A DNA stretch of 64,000 bases from Physcia stellaris (GCA_018902385.1 JABSSW010000066.1:62001-126000), one strand, 5' to 3'. Positions 48,859-61,600 are shown, counted from the stretch's first letter. Translations and numbers: made by a program. The notes: generated by a model from the sequence alone, not told the origin.

Positions 48859-49893
48859 CTACCCACTTCCCTCCCCAGCTCCCTTCAATAAGCCAACATG
48901 TACTATGAATCCATTCCCACTCCTCAGCCCCTCCGTCAGAAGCATATCCGGCACCCGCCACACCCTGAACGTTCCCAGAAACACTGTCAACCAATTCTCA
49001 AACACCGTATGTGAACGAAGCTGCTGCGCTATCACGCAGATCGTCGGCTTCTGCTGAAAGGAGTCAGTGTCATTGCCATTTGGCAAACGGCATAACTCCG
49101 CACATGTCCGCACAAAGGGCTCAATGAGGGTTTCGTTGTAGATGCAATCACATGCGAGAACAACGTCGACTAAGGGCTTTTCATCGGCGGATGAGCGTAA
49201 GACTCCTGGGAGATCGGACAGATCGCTGGACTCCCAGTCGAGAGCTAGAATTTCAATGTTGCTAGCATGAGTGGTTTCTCGTAGCTGAGCGACGGCCTTT
49301 TTTTCGTAGGCGGTTTTGCCTTGGCTTTGGGTGTAGACGAACGAGTAGCATTGCTGTTCAGATTCTGTTTCAACAGCTTGAAAACATACTCCTGATCCGT
49401 AGCTACGTATTTGTGAACCCTGGGACTTATTGACAGCGCCAGGATCCCGGATACGCCGCACCCCAGTTCAAGAACGGTGGAGTTGGCTGTTATAGTGGAC
49501 GTTTTAGACAAGATGCTGTTTTCGGATATCAACCATTCGGCGAACAGAGGTGTTATCTTCCAAACCACTGCCACACCGGGTGCTATGCTTAGCTTTCGAT
49601 CGGCGTAGTAATGTGTACACACCTACCTGCACCAGTGGTCCCGCCTGCTCGATCCGAGGACAACAGCGATGGAGATTGGTGAATGACAAGATCTTGACTG
49701 CCGACCGTGAGCTCGAGGGACCTTGCTTTCGAATCGATGAAGCCTAGATTTTGAGAGGGTATTGGCGCCGAGAACAGAAGGAAGGCCTCTAACCAATATC
49801 ATTACCCGCCAGTGATATGAGGGACTGTTACTAACCCTCATAGGCATCCTCTATCTCTTCACCGAAGCTCGTGAGGAGGTCTGAGATTCCCAT
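48859..49893 (-). CDS. RKM5: Ribosomal lysine N-methyltransferase, Rkm5-like (one-base frameshift)
   Basis: Three exons fit in phase: 49893-49836, 49788-49627 and 49582-48859, about 314 residues if one base is restored. The start is MGISDLLTSFGEEIEDAYE. The methyltransferase core shows GVAVVWKITPLFAEWL, the SAM-binding motif TVLELGCGVSGILALS, YVATDQEYVFKLLKQN, then VVLACDCIYNETLIEPFV and AQQLRSHTVFENWL, typical of the METTL21-like Rkm5 family; yeast Rkm5 methylates ribosomal protein L1. The frame shifts at seven T (49298-49304, + strand), between KAKAKPPTKK and IEILALDWESSDL. The shift lies in a variable linker, so it is less certain than in PGI. Confidence 0.82.
49298..49304 (-). other. Frameshift site in RKM5
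   Basis: Seven T on the + strand where eight would join the SAM-binding half to the conserved ALDW half. Confidence 0.65.
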
Positions 49894-50485
49894 TTCTGCC
49901 TTGACATGCGCTAGCTCGGCTGCAATTCACTTTCAATTCTGTCTCATGGTGACAGCATTAATGCACAAGAGTAGATTCACACTGGTTCATCAATGGGTGG
50001 AAAATACGAACTCAAGTCTGGGTTGATACGGCCATGAGATTTGCTCAATTACTATGCCGAACGGGCCTCTAGGCAAGAAATGGGGGGTGCGGGGCTAATA
50101 GGAAACTTCTGTTTTGTCGCTTTCCAAGGGAAAAGATGAGATTTTCTCAGAGGAAAGGAGCAGGCTCACTCACCGAAAAGTTTTGCTTCGTGGAGTGTGA
50201 GTATCACGTACTACCGTATCTGAGAATTTCCACTGTAGGCTATTAATGACAGCCGGAGTCTTCCACAGAGAGGATTCTTAACACGATGAGATAAGGATGT
50301 CATACAATAAGTTAGTACTCAGAAGGGAAAGGCACTGGGTAAATAATGTTGTCCACTCGGCAAATTGTATACCAATAGTGTTATGGGAACCGCGGTCATT
50401 GGCCTTGTCGCCGCCGCCTCGCTGGCGACCTTTGTCCCATAAGAACATACTTCGCGGTGCGCCGTTGTTTCATCGACCAAGCAAA
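49894..50485. other. RKM5 promoter and NOT2 3' flank
   Basis: About 590 bp, both genes leftward. No gene supported. Confidence 0.5.
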
Positions 50486-52813
50486 TCAAGCCATCCCCCC
50501 ACTCGGCCGCACTGGGATATGGTTGTCCAATGCATCGTATTGCAAGACAAACTCCGACTGTTATGAGGCATGTCAATCGCCATTTCTCACAAGGTAAATG
50601 GTTTCTTACCCTTGCACGTTGCCACGTCTGGTGATTGAAAAATATATAGCTGCCTCTCTCAGCTTCGGCATTGATCGGTGTAGGTTCAGGGTAGCTGGGA
50701 TCCTTTGTCAACCACATCATGAGATCCTTGTGATACCTCCAATTGCGATTGGTACTGCTATTCCAGTCAGTCATCACTCGAGAATGTTCAATGTAGGAAG
50801 AATCTGCATCGGGTTATCTCACAGCTCGGTCGCGGCGAGTTCTTGCATAATATCCCTGGGCTGTGTATAGAATATCCAAAAAAGTGTTTCATCGGAAAAG
50901 CCAGGTATCTTCTCCCTAACTCGGTGAACATTATCGACTGTATAACACTCGGGTAATTTGAAGTCTGGCTGCATTGGTCTGGACCCAGACTCTGCGAACG
51001 GACCAGCAAATGTTGGGTACAGAGGTCTGTGATCATGGTTCAGCACTTAGGCTGTCCACCGTGGAGTGCCTTACTCTATCGAATTCAAGTTCAAACCAAG
51101 CTGATTTAGGTCTTGACCACTGGCAAGGCCAGAGACATCCGGGTTGTCGCTTCGGACTGTAGATAGCAATCCAGCGAGGCCAAAGCGATCAATATCACTC
51201 ATTTGCGGCGAGCTTCGATCTGCTGTGATGGCCGGGGAATCGGATAGCGTGGCTCCGTAATTCTGCTGCGAACGCGCTGATTGATAGGGTTGTGACTGAG
51301 AAGTCTGTTGTTGAGGCAGTGGCTGCGAATCGTGCAGGGTGGATAGGGAGATATGATTATTTTGTTCCCGCTGTCCGTTACTAGGTATGCCCTAGACCGA
51401 AGGGTAAGCTCATAGTATCATTGACTTAATTGGGCGCAACCCACGTTCTTGTCATGGTCTGGAAGACCTGGGTGACTTTGGCGTGAGGAATCGGCCGGCG
51501 ATCGTGCCGATGACGGTCCTTGATGTTACTTATTATCGAACCCTTGAACAGTGATGCCATTAACAGTATGCATACCACCAAAAGCCATTGTATTAGGCGA
51601 CATTATTCTATCTGCGAGCGTTGAAGATCCTCGATTATCTGACTGGTTTGGAGCCATTGCTGTTCGAGGATTTCCCGTAGTTTGCGACATATTCAAGCCA
51701 TTGGCATTAGAGAAAGCCCCAAATGCTGCGTTCTGAGTCAGACTGCCTCGTCGATCTTGTCCGATGTCTTCATTGCCGTTCCTCCCCAGCGGAGGGAAGT
51801 CCTCGATGTTGCCCGTTTGTGGCTGGGCAGAGCCTGAAATTTGACCGACTCCTCCCTGTACACCACGACGATAGTCATCCAAGCCAGCCTGAAACTGCGA
51901 ATTACTGGGAAATAAATCCTCTGCACCTTGTTGCGCCCCCTCTTGGCCCGACAAATCGTGCTGTCGCTGTTCATTATTGCTCCGTGAGTTAACTGGATGT
52001 TGTTGTTGCGGCCGTTGAACGGGTGTATGCTGGACTGCTCTCTGGGTTGCATTTGCCCACACGGCTTGGCTCGGATTATGGAACTGTGCTTGGGAGGCAC
52101 CTGATAAAGATGGAAACTCACTAAGGCGGGTAAAATTGTTGGATTAGCGATGGATGATCGACTCAAAGGTGTTCAAGCACCTATGCAGATGTCCTCTGAA
52201 GGCCGCGACTTACGACAAGTCAAGCGGTGTAGCAGGCTGAGAGGCTCCTATTGTCTGGGCAAAGCTCGTTGCTGCCGAGCCTGGCTGTCTTGTTTGTGGA
52301 TTGGGTAGGCCAGGCGCCCCGCTCGTTGCTCCACCAAACGCCCAATTAGCTCCGTTGCCTTTCGAAAATAGAATAATCAGCCAGAGCCTTGCCAATGCTT
52401 TGTTGCTCAGGTATCGACACACCAAGCTTGCTGTTCTGTAATCTTGTAGTGCCTAACGGTGGATTGCGGTTTTGTGGAACTTGCTGACCGGCAAAGCCAG
52501 CAAATGCACGCAGAGGTGGTGGAGGAGCGCCTATAGGGCCAATCACTCGATTAGCTTGATTTCCGCGACCCAATAACGCTCTGGCATAAGTCGCAGGCAC
52601 TCTTGGTGAACGGCTGTTATCTTTTGGTACAAACTGTCGTCTCCCATGTAGGCTTGTACCAAGCAGAGCTGGTACGCGGCTCGAAGGTTCCAGCTCTATT
52701 TCTTGCGGAGAGATCGTTCTTGGGATATGAGGTCCAAATAGAGATCTATATGCTTTAGGTGAAGCGGTCTCTGCCGAGCTCTCCTGCTGGCTGGGCTGGG
52801 CGGGATTGGCCAT
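50486..52813 (-). CDS. CDC36: CCR4-NOT complex subunit Not2
   Basis: At least eight exons. Those checked by phase are 52813-52423, 52358-52214, one starting at 52120, one ending at 50823, 50757-50610 and 50557-50486. The N-terminal two thirds are Gln/Asn/Pro/Ser-rich (GANWAFGGATSG, EFPSLSGASQAQFHNPSQAV, NIEDFPPLGRNG). The C-terminal NOT-box domain is clear: PLYPTFAGPFAESGSRP, FKLPECYTVDNVHRVREKI, DETLFWIFYTQPRDIMQELA, NRNWRYHKDLMMWLTKDP, and SYIFFNHQTWQRAR ending near EFVLQYDALDNHI. Not2 binds Not1 and Not5/Not3 and acts in mRNA deadenylation and repression. An ATG at about 52887 beside a GTAAGT donor suggests a 5' UTR intron or alternative first exon; the start at 52813 keeps the frame. Confidence 0.93.
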
Positions 52814-53189
52814 GTTTGACAGCAAGAAGGGTTTACAGATGACCGAAGAGGCAGAAAGATGCAGAAAGGGACTTACCCGTGCGGTTCATGGTCCTATGCT
52901 GTCGAGTGCGTTGCTCTTGCTAGCACACGCAGATGGTGATATTGTTAGAAGGCTTGGGAAAGAGCTGTCCTACGTCTAATAGTGCCCAAGCAACTTCACG
53001 AGATGCCGGTCATGGCCGCAGATCAGGCGGGAGCTAGGCACCTAAGACTTTCGGTTAGGGCTGGCTTGAAGGTGGCCCACTTTGATGGACTAAGGTAAGG
53101 CACGTAACAAGATTACCGGCTAAGTATCAAGTATCAAGTCACTTCACGTTGAATTGCAATCTCCTCCAGTAGTTACACAGCTATCAATC
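52814..53189. other. NOT2 promoter side up to the retrotransposon
   Basis: About 380 bp of ordinary composition, rich in GG and CC, ending at the LTR start. It probably includes the NOT2 5' leader. Confidence 0.5.
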
Positions 53190-53333
53190 TGTAGAACTAG
53201 GTGGCCAATCAGGGGCCGCCAAGAGCTTAGTAACTAGTACGCACTCCAATGACATTAAAGACTAAAAATCATGTAAATTAGCACCTCATAGAACAACATG
53301 CAATCAATGACTTACTTATTCAGAAGTCTGACA
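53190..53333 (+). repeat. 5' LTR (less mutated copy)
   Basis: It begins TGTAGAACTAGG and the first 67 bases match the copy at 58238. It is followed by TTATGAGCTC at 53335, which resembles the complement of an initiator-Met tRNA anticodon-loop fragment, as used by copia-type elements for priming. The right end (TCTGACA) is a guess based on that site. Confidence 0.6.
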
Positions 53334-53334
53334 G

Positions 53335-53344
53335 TTATGAGCTC
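53335..53344 (+). promoter_or_regulatory. Possible half-tRNA primer-binding site
   Basis: TTATGAGCTC is complementary in most positions to the anticodon arm of initiator tRNA-Met (GAGCTCATAA versus the usual GGGCTCATAA). Drosophila copia primes from such a tRNA fragment; the same use here is inference. Confidence 0.45.
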
Positions 53345-55099
53345 GGATCACGCTTAATTGTTGCATTCAATACGTGATCTATTTGACTATCAATATCTTC
53401 AGCATTCGATTGCTTCGACAGACTAACACGAGAAATCAGAACATCGCGAGAACATTTTCTTGTTTACATTCTTTTACAATCAACAACAACCAAGAATCTC
53501 TTTCTACTTATTCGCTCGTTCAACACGATGACGAATACGAAACGAGAACTCAAATTGAGCTTTTTCAAAAATTGAAACGCGTGACTTTCGATCGTACGAA
53601 TCAAAATCACAGAATACTCGATTTGAAATTTCATCGACTCATTCAAAGATACTCGATCAACGAGCAAATTTGAGTTCGTAAAATTCAATTTTGACGCACA
53701 ACAAAATGTGAATTTCAACGAAAAGCATGCTCGATACAAAATAGCGACATCGAGATACAAAAAGAAGCTTCAAAACTGAGAGAAGCAGAAAAATTTCATG
53801 ACAAAAATAATCGATCACATTTACGATACAACAACGATTACAAATCTCAATTTTATTCAGATCGTTGAAATTCATTCATGAATCGTTTTTCGCGCTTTCA
53901 AAGCACGTTTTGCATTCATCGATTCGGCTAGAAATTTGAAATTGAAACAAGAATACAATCGCATGATCAAAAATTCATTCAATCGTCAAAACATCGATGT
54001 TTGAATAAACGACTATTTGAAGATGCTGACACTCGCTAAGCAAACGAAAATTGTTGAAATCATCGATAACAAACGAATCTATCGTGATTTTTTACACGCA
54101 ATCGACAAAATCGCATCTATTTTCGCTGAAATACAACTATTTCAACTAAACACTGTAACGAATCACGAAATTCAACTTCTCATTTTCATCGAGATTTTTC
54201 GACATCACATGCGCATGAAAAAAGTTCGAAAAAAAGAAAAAAACGATATTCAACTCGACATTCGTTATTGACGAGTGCAATCACACAAATCATCGAAATC
54301 ATTCTGACATCTCGTCATTTCGAGATCAGAATCAATCTCGAAATTTTTGCATTTGCGAAAAGAAGCATTTTTACGACGATTGTTTCTATCTCAACGAGAA
54401 AATACGCTCAAATGATTTCAAACTGAAGTCAGAAATCGTGACTAAAATAGACGAAGCGAAAAAAAATTCAAAAAAAAGAAAACAAATAAAACAAAGCATC
54501 AAGCGAATTGACGAAAAACGTCAAAAAAAAAACGATAACAACAAAAATACAGAAATCGAAATAAAATTCTTCGTCGTCATTCACGTCAATGTCATAGAGT
54601 CGTTTACAAGCGACTCGTTTTCGTCAAGTTATTCTTTTCGTTCGTCGTGAATTATGAATCACGATTTCGACATTCACGTGATCAACAGCACAATGAAACA
54701 TCGCTTTCAAAAAAAGCGAAATTGCACAGACGAATCGAAAGTTATGTTCGACATGAAATCACTTTTTATTTTGACATATGAGCGAATGCGTATCGACGTC
54801 GATACACTCACAGGAAAAAAGTCAATGAAACTTCTGAACGTCAATTACGTATCAGACTTCATGATCAATATCGTCGCGAAAAGCATTTTCGCAAACAAAG
54901 AACTGCATTTTGATACAGCTCATGAACATTTGCACAGAAACGATCATCGATCGTTCTCGTGTCACGAGTAGAAACACACTACGTTTTCGAAAATAATAAA
55001 TTTGAAAAGATGAGCGATCTTCGCAATCATCGTGCGACAAAAATTTATTCTAAAATGACATCAATTTTCATTTCGCTCATGCGAATAATGACGTCATAC

Positions 55100-55600
55100 A
55101 ACATTTACAAGAAACAATTGAAAAAATGAAGTTCATCAACAAAAATAAAATGCCATTGACTAACAAATGCGAAAAATGTGCTCTTTTCAAAGCACATCGA
55201 ATTGTATTCAAATTCTCTGTAAAGTCAAAAACTTCGAACAAATCGTTCTATCGTATTACATACGATCTCATCGATATAACAACGACTTTGAACAAGCACA
55301 AATGAATATCACACGTGACATGCTTCGAAACAGACTTTCATGATATACGCACACGAGAAGCGAAAAAGAACAAATCACGAAAATATTTATTCGAGTCATT
55401 CACATCATCGAGACCAGATACAACGACAAAATGATATTTGTACGTTCTGACGACGAACGCGCGCTAAACACTGTCTGAAATGACTACTGTGCATTCAAAA
55501 ACATTACACATGAATTCTCGATCGTTGATATTTCAGCACAGAACGATCACAGCGAACGATTAGATGACATATTGTTGATCAAGTCACGAGCAATGAGACT
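55100..55600 (+). pseudogene. Copia GAG-pre-integrase/integrase remnant
   Basis: CEKCALFKAHR at 55168-55200 matches the CxxC half of the pre-integrase zinc domain. The following sequence reads as integrase core in pieces across frames (YRITYDLIDITT; later HSERLDDILL near 55550, like the usual HSER motif before a Gly-rich stretch). In-frame TGA stops occur at positions where Trp is usual. Confidence 0.65.
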
Positions 55601-56559
55601 CGAAACAAACTTATTTGTTTATTTATGATCGTGAATCAATGAGATCGCTGATTACATAATGAATCGTACATTTTTCAAAAAACATGAATGAAAAACATCG
55701 TTCGAAATGATCATCGACAAAAAGTCGAATCTTGTTCACATCGTTCAATATAAAACAAAAGCATACTTTCTGAATAAGAATATTCCGAAGAAGAAAAAGA
55801 TGAGAATCAAAGCACACATCGATTTTCTTGTAAAATATGACAGCATCAACATTTTTTTAATTTGAATTTTTAATCAACATAAGATTATACGTACACGTGA
55901 TGTCACATTCAACGAAGACTCACGTTATCGTTCTAACGAAATAGATTTAGTTCAGTTCGTCAACGAGCTCTTTCTGACTAACGATACACTTGACATATCG
56001 CAGAGCGATTTCACGAGAATAGTGAACATCGAATCAGACAGCGACGAAAATGTATGAAAGTTAACATTTACAAAATCTATTATCGATCGCGATGCAAAGA
56101 AATTTCACAAACAAACAATTGAGAACGATTCTGAATCAGAATATTTATTCTCATTTGTTTCATTTTCGTCAAGAAGTGAGAACACGTTAAATACGCAAAA
56201 CACGTCAAATACGTCTGATTTTTCGTATTTTTCGTCATCTGTCGCTACAGAAATCGCTACAGAAAATTTCTCGTCATCTGTCGTTGCAAAAACAGTGAAG
56301 AAATTATTTTCGTTTGCATCGTCGTTGAAAGAAAAGAAATCGAAACATTGAACGAAAACAACGATTGACGAAATCAATATTCAATTTGAAAAATTCATTC
56401 GTATTCGCAAATCAAATTCGTTTCGAAATTTCAATCATTACATTGTTTTGAAGAACGCGTTCGCAAAAAGAATGCGTTCATTTTACGAAACATTTATGAT
56501 TTCATTGACGATAAAAATGAAATCGCATCGTGACAATCTTTTCGTCGAATCAAAATTCT

Positions 56560-57140
56560 ATCATCAGATCGCTCAAACATGCTGAAATCGTCGACTTTTT
56601 ACGAGTCATTGACGTGAAAATCAAAGCATTACAGTCAAAACAGATTTGAAAAAAAATATCATGAAATCATGTCAAACAAGCAAAAAAGACTTCTATATTT
56701 ATCACATGAGTATTCAAATACAAATTCGACAATGAGAAATATTTGATAAAGCACAAAACTAAATTGTGTGTTCGAAAAGATTTTCAACAAATCGAGCAAA
56801 ACGTCTATGCAACTACATTAGTTATTAGAATATTTCGAGCATTAATGATCATAATTACAGTTTTCGATTTGAACACTCGTCAATATGACGCAATCAATGC
56901 ATTCGCAAATAGCGATATCGACGAACTCATCTATTGCAAATCGTTTGACGATTGAAAAAAAACAAACAATGTCTTTACTTCTTCTATTGAAAGCATTATA
57001 CGAATTGAAACAGTTTTCAACATTATGATATCGACATTTCTCGATCACTTTTAACAATCTAAATCTGAAACAAATGTTCGACATCGAGTGTCTATTCATG
57101 TGCGACTACATGATTTTATTTTTTCGTGAACGATATAGCA
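56560..57140 (+). pseudogene. Copia reverse transcriptase (RVT_2) remnant
   Basis: KHKTKLCVRKDFQ, YATTLVIRIFRALMI and VFDLNTRQYDAINAF are RVT_2 landmarks; the normal Gly after VR is Lys here. A stop (TGA) at 56954-56956 replaces the expected Trp. The catalytic VDD motif appears as V-N-D at 57126-57134, a change expected from GG to GA. Confidence 0.82.
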
Positions 57141-57335
57141 GTCATGTATTATTCTTAGTACTTCAAACAGATCGACGTTTTCGAAAAGAAACTCTTCGAA
57201 ATTTACGAAATGAGAAACATGAGCGAGATCGAATGATTTCTCAATATTCGCATTACACGCGATAGAAAGCAACAAACAACGTCACTTTGTCAAAACAGTT
57301 ACATCGATAAGCTCATCAATAAATTCAATATCAAT

Positions 57336-58180
57336 ATGAACAAAAAAGAGTCAAAATCATTTATAGTCAATTATATTTCGATGATAAAGAATAAGAATAA
57401 TGCTATTTCACAAAAAATTCACATGTATCAACAGAAGATCGATTCGATCAATTTCGTTGCAACAATCATTCGATCAGATGTAATCGTTCTTTGCGCATCA
57501 TTATTATCTGAATATTTTACAAATTCATTTAAACATCATGCGAAGCAAACGACTCGAACGTTAAAATATCTGACACACATCAAGTACTACGTCATTGTCT
57601 ACAAAAATCAAACAAATCATGAAATCATCATCTTTTAGTCTCGTCAAATGCGTCATTCGCAAACGATCTAGACACTCGTCAGAACTCAAATGGATATTGC
57701 TTCATGTTTTTCGACGATTTTATCGATTGAAAAATCACAAAGCAAAAAACAATCACAATTAATTTCATCGAAATCGAATTGCTGATCATGTCAATGACGA
57801 CAAACATCAAAATATGATGAGATCGTTTCTTTGAATCAATACAAATGAACATGAAAAAACTCATTCACATTCAATGCGATAATCGTCAAACTATACGAAC
57901 GTTTACGATGTCAACGATCAAATTAATCACTAAATTACGTCATGTCGATATACATCGTCATTGATTACGTCAGAAGATGCAAAAGAACACGATCAACATT
58001 CAATGAATTTTTACAGCGAGTATTTTGACCGATGATTTCATCAAAACTTTATCATCTCAAAAGCAGAAGGCATTCGTGAAACTGATTGATTTAAAGTTTA
58101 TTTCGATATCAAATTCGAAAAAAAACGACGAATTCGATCAATCAAAAATCGAATAGATCGCATCATGAATCACATCGAAA
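57336..58180 (+). pseudogene. Copia RNase H region remnant
   Basis: YQQKIDSINFVATIIRSDV and NRQTIRTF-type motifs, with TLKYLTHIKYYVIVY between, follow the usual Copia order. The frame is broken by TGA stops (for example near 57738) in places where Trp is normal (FID-stop-KITKQK). Confidence 0.8.
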
Positions 58181-58237
58181 AATGAATAAAACATCAAAAA
58201 TAGAACGAAATATTAGATATTTCCTTCTAAAGAGATG

Positions 58238-58610
58238 TGTAAAACTAGATGATCAATCAGAAATCGTCAAGAGCTTAGTAACTAATACGCACTTCAATGA
58301 CATTAGTGTAAGAAACTCAGAGTTCAAGGCAGTGCGAGCCGGATCTCGATTGCCAAGAATTCAGATCAAGCAGATTCGAAACATCAATTCACGAGACGAT
58401 CAGTTTCATCATATCAATCACTCGTCACGCATATCGCATATCGGCTAGATATTCATGCGCAAGAGTTTGTAAGTTCGTACTATTGACAAGTCGAACGAGT
58501 ATATATTGCGAAATCTGCAGAGCAATTAGTTCTGCAATTATTAGTCTAGTCATATTATTGTCTTTGCTATACATCTCTGATGCCATGTCTCTTACATTCT
58601 AATAACTACA
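58238..58610 (+). repeat. 3' LTR (mutated copy)
   Basis: It begins TGTAAAACTAGATG and aligns without gaps to the 5' copy for 67 bases. It then diverges from it. A possible right end is AACTACA at 58610, which would pair with the TGTA start as an inverted end. A purine-rich AAAGAGA precedes it, as a polypurine tract would. Confidence 0.6.
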
Positions 58611-61600
58611 ATAACCAATAGATTAGCATCACTCGTGTATAGCTAGCAGTCGAAGCGATTGAGCGTTCTCAATGACTGAACGCGTGCTACGTTTTCAGAG
58701 TTCGATTTGGACGAGAAATCGATACTACAAAAATTGAGATGAAAAGCAATGTCATCGAGCTCGAAGTGTTTACACTATACAGCTAAATATCGCAATTCTG
58801 ATTGACTGTATTGCTCTACTATCACGCATTGTGCAATTTAGAAAGCGAGCTCGTGCTTGAAGAGCTACAACGAAAAAGTTTAGACAGATTTTGCAAAGCA
58901 AACTATCTTCAACAATGTGAAATCTACAACGAATCTACAAACGTGATTTCAATCATTCGATTTCATTGACATTTTCAACGACAAGCGTCGATCATTCCAA
59001 ATCTCGATTATTCACAGCAGTAACAGCAAACCAAAAACATCAAAACGTTTGAAAAAGTCTGCGCAACTTGTCGAAGCTTCGATGCGAAACGAATTCTCGT
59101 TATTTTATACTCAAGTCATCGAATAACAATTCGAGAACAACGATTTCGATTGTTCTGTCTTCATTGCAGAACATCAAAAGTCTGAATATCAAAAACGTTT
59201 TCAAAAACAAATGAATGCTGACCTCAACAAGAAAGCGTAGTAAAATATTCAGAAAATCACATGACAGCTTCAATAAGATCTTTCTTTCACGATTTAGAAA
59301 TGGCACGAATGCGAGATCGTTCGATTGCAATACAATTTCAAATCGAGAAAATGACATGACTGCAATGCAATTCAAAGTCAAAATGATAAGAAATTCACGT
59401 TCGATAAGGCTAACAGGCATTCAGTCAAGATACATTGTATCGTCGACGTTTCGATCGCGTCAGTTGCGATGCAACAAGCAGAACGTATCTGAACTTCAAG
59501 AGACTCAAACTGTTTCACAAGATAGATGTTGATTTTGCAAGAGCTGATCTTGAAATAAACAACAATTGAGTTATCTGATCATCTTCGGTCAAGCTCACAT
59601 TGCATAGTGAACGTCCCTATAGACAATAAACAATGAGCAAGAAGTATAGCGACGACGAATTTTTGCGACGAACGCTGCAGACATTCGCATCAAGCGTCGT
59701 CGCAAACAATTTCAGATGACTAAGCAATTAAATTCATGATATGAATACGAAATCACATCGACTTCAAATGCAAAAATCAATTTGAGAAGTAATGTCTTCG
59801 CTGAACTCAAAACAGTTTCGTTTCAAATCTCTAGTCACGATGCTGCGACATTGAGCAGCAATCAACTCAAATTCATGACGTTTGTTTCGTACGAATATCA
59901 GTCTTGAACAAAAACGACTTCAGACGTTTTCTGAATGAAAAGCTTCTAAAAATTGATTTGAATCAATCGATTTCGTGAAACTGCTCTCGATGCAGCAAGA
60001 TCAGAGTGAATATATCGATCAAGTCCGGTCTTGACATTTTGCAATGCAAAATCTTTCCATCATAAATCGTTTCGAGCACATCGAGTCAGAAGAATCAGTC
60101 GGCTCTATTATTTATAGTCAAAACAAAATTTTCGATGTATTCGTACGAATACTCTATAGCGAGAATACGACTTCGCATGAAGCGCATTCTGAGCAATGAG
60201 CTCGTATAGATCTAGTTCTATCGAAGATCAAGATATTTTCAAGAGAAACTCACAACAAGATTTTCGAATCTGACAGATAATGAATCTGACGAACATACAA
60301 TTTGCTCAATGAACATGCAACAGATTTGACGAGCATGCGATATGTTTGACGAGCTCGCAATGAATCACGATCATGCAATTGAACAAGAAATCATTTCATA
60401 ATTTCATCTATTTTGTTTATCGAAAAATGATTAACAATATCGAAAGTATATTTGATTGAATATTTAAACAACGATGATATGCTGTGCAAACATCGAAAAC
60501 GATTTTATCAAAAAATCTTTCAGTTTTGTTACTTTTTACGAGTCAATCTATCATTTGATCAAGAAATCGCTCGACGAAAACGTTCATTTTGTCATATGAT
60601 TGCTCGACGAAGATTTCACATCTATATCTACAAGTGCAGCATATAGCAGACTTCATGTAAAGCAAATGACGAGCGCAAACGACGTCAAGAGCGAAATATA
60701 TCGTTCGACGAAGACGTCAATAATATCGTTCAATTGTTCGACGAAAATTCGTCGTCTATACAAGTTTTATGAAACATTTGATCATCATCGCTCGACGAAA
60801 ACTCATATCTGTATAAATCATATGATTGCACGAACAACGGGCCTCGCAGCTACAATTTTTTATATGATTGCGACATGCGACATGCAGCAGATTTCGCACA
60901 AAGCAAAATACAAACGCTAAACGACGTTAAAACGAGCTATAGATTGTTGAGTACAACATTTTGCTCTTGTCTTGTTGATTCGTTCGCACAATAGATCAAA
61001 CGTTTAAAGCTATACGTTGAATATATTCGGCCGAAGGTTATACGCTTCGCGAATCATAAAACAATTGACGAAACGATCAAACTCTTAAACGTCGACGAAG
61101 CGTACACTTGAAATATTCTTGAATGCATCTATTCTGTTGCAATTCGATTCGATTAAATCGTTCGTATGAAAATTGACGCTCAGAACGAAACAATAAATTT
61201 TATTTTTCGTCACGATGACTTTTGCAACGCAATAAGTCATGAGCATTTTCTGATCACGATGTCATCGAAATCTCAGCAAGCACGATGAACACAATCTCGT
61301 CATCGATCATCGTTTCGACAGCGAAAATTCTGCAAAACGAACGACTTATTCTGACGATTCGGTCAAAAAATCATTGAGGAAAAGACTGAAGCAATCGTCG
61401 ATTTGAGATGAAAACAATCGTCAATTTGATGTCGTGATTGCAACGATTTTTGCAGACGTTCGATCAAATCGAATTTGCTAGACGAGAAAATCACGATGAT
61501 AGTGACTTTTCAAATCATTTCGATGTGATTTAAGCAAACGCAAAAATCAAATCACGAAGAATATCGCGAATTCGGATAGTTTTCGAAGAGAAATTGCGAA

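Larger units (their letters stand above)
53190..58610 (+). mobile_element. Degenerate Ty1/Copia LTR retrotransposon
   Basis: Order and content fit Copia: LTR, possible primer-binding site, broken gag/protease region, integrase, reverse transcriptase, RNase H, LTR. An HHCC-type zinc motif is suggested by HRNDHRS near 54930 and CEKCALFKAHR at 55168-55200. The RT region includes TKLCVRKDFQ and VFDLNTRQYDAINAF (56743-56955). RNase H shows NSNGYCFMFF and IHIQCDNRQTIRTF (57.67-57.9 kb) and the coding end lies near 58.1-58.2 kb. Every long frame is cut by TGA stops. CpC and GpG are almost absent inside. Fungal Copia elements are near 5 kb, which this length matches. Confidence 0.88.
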
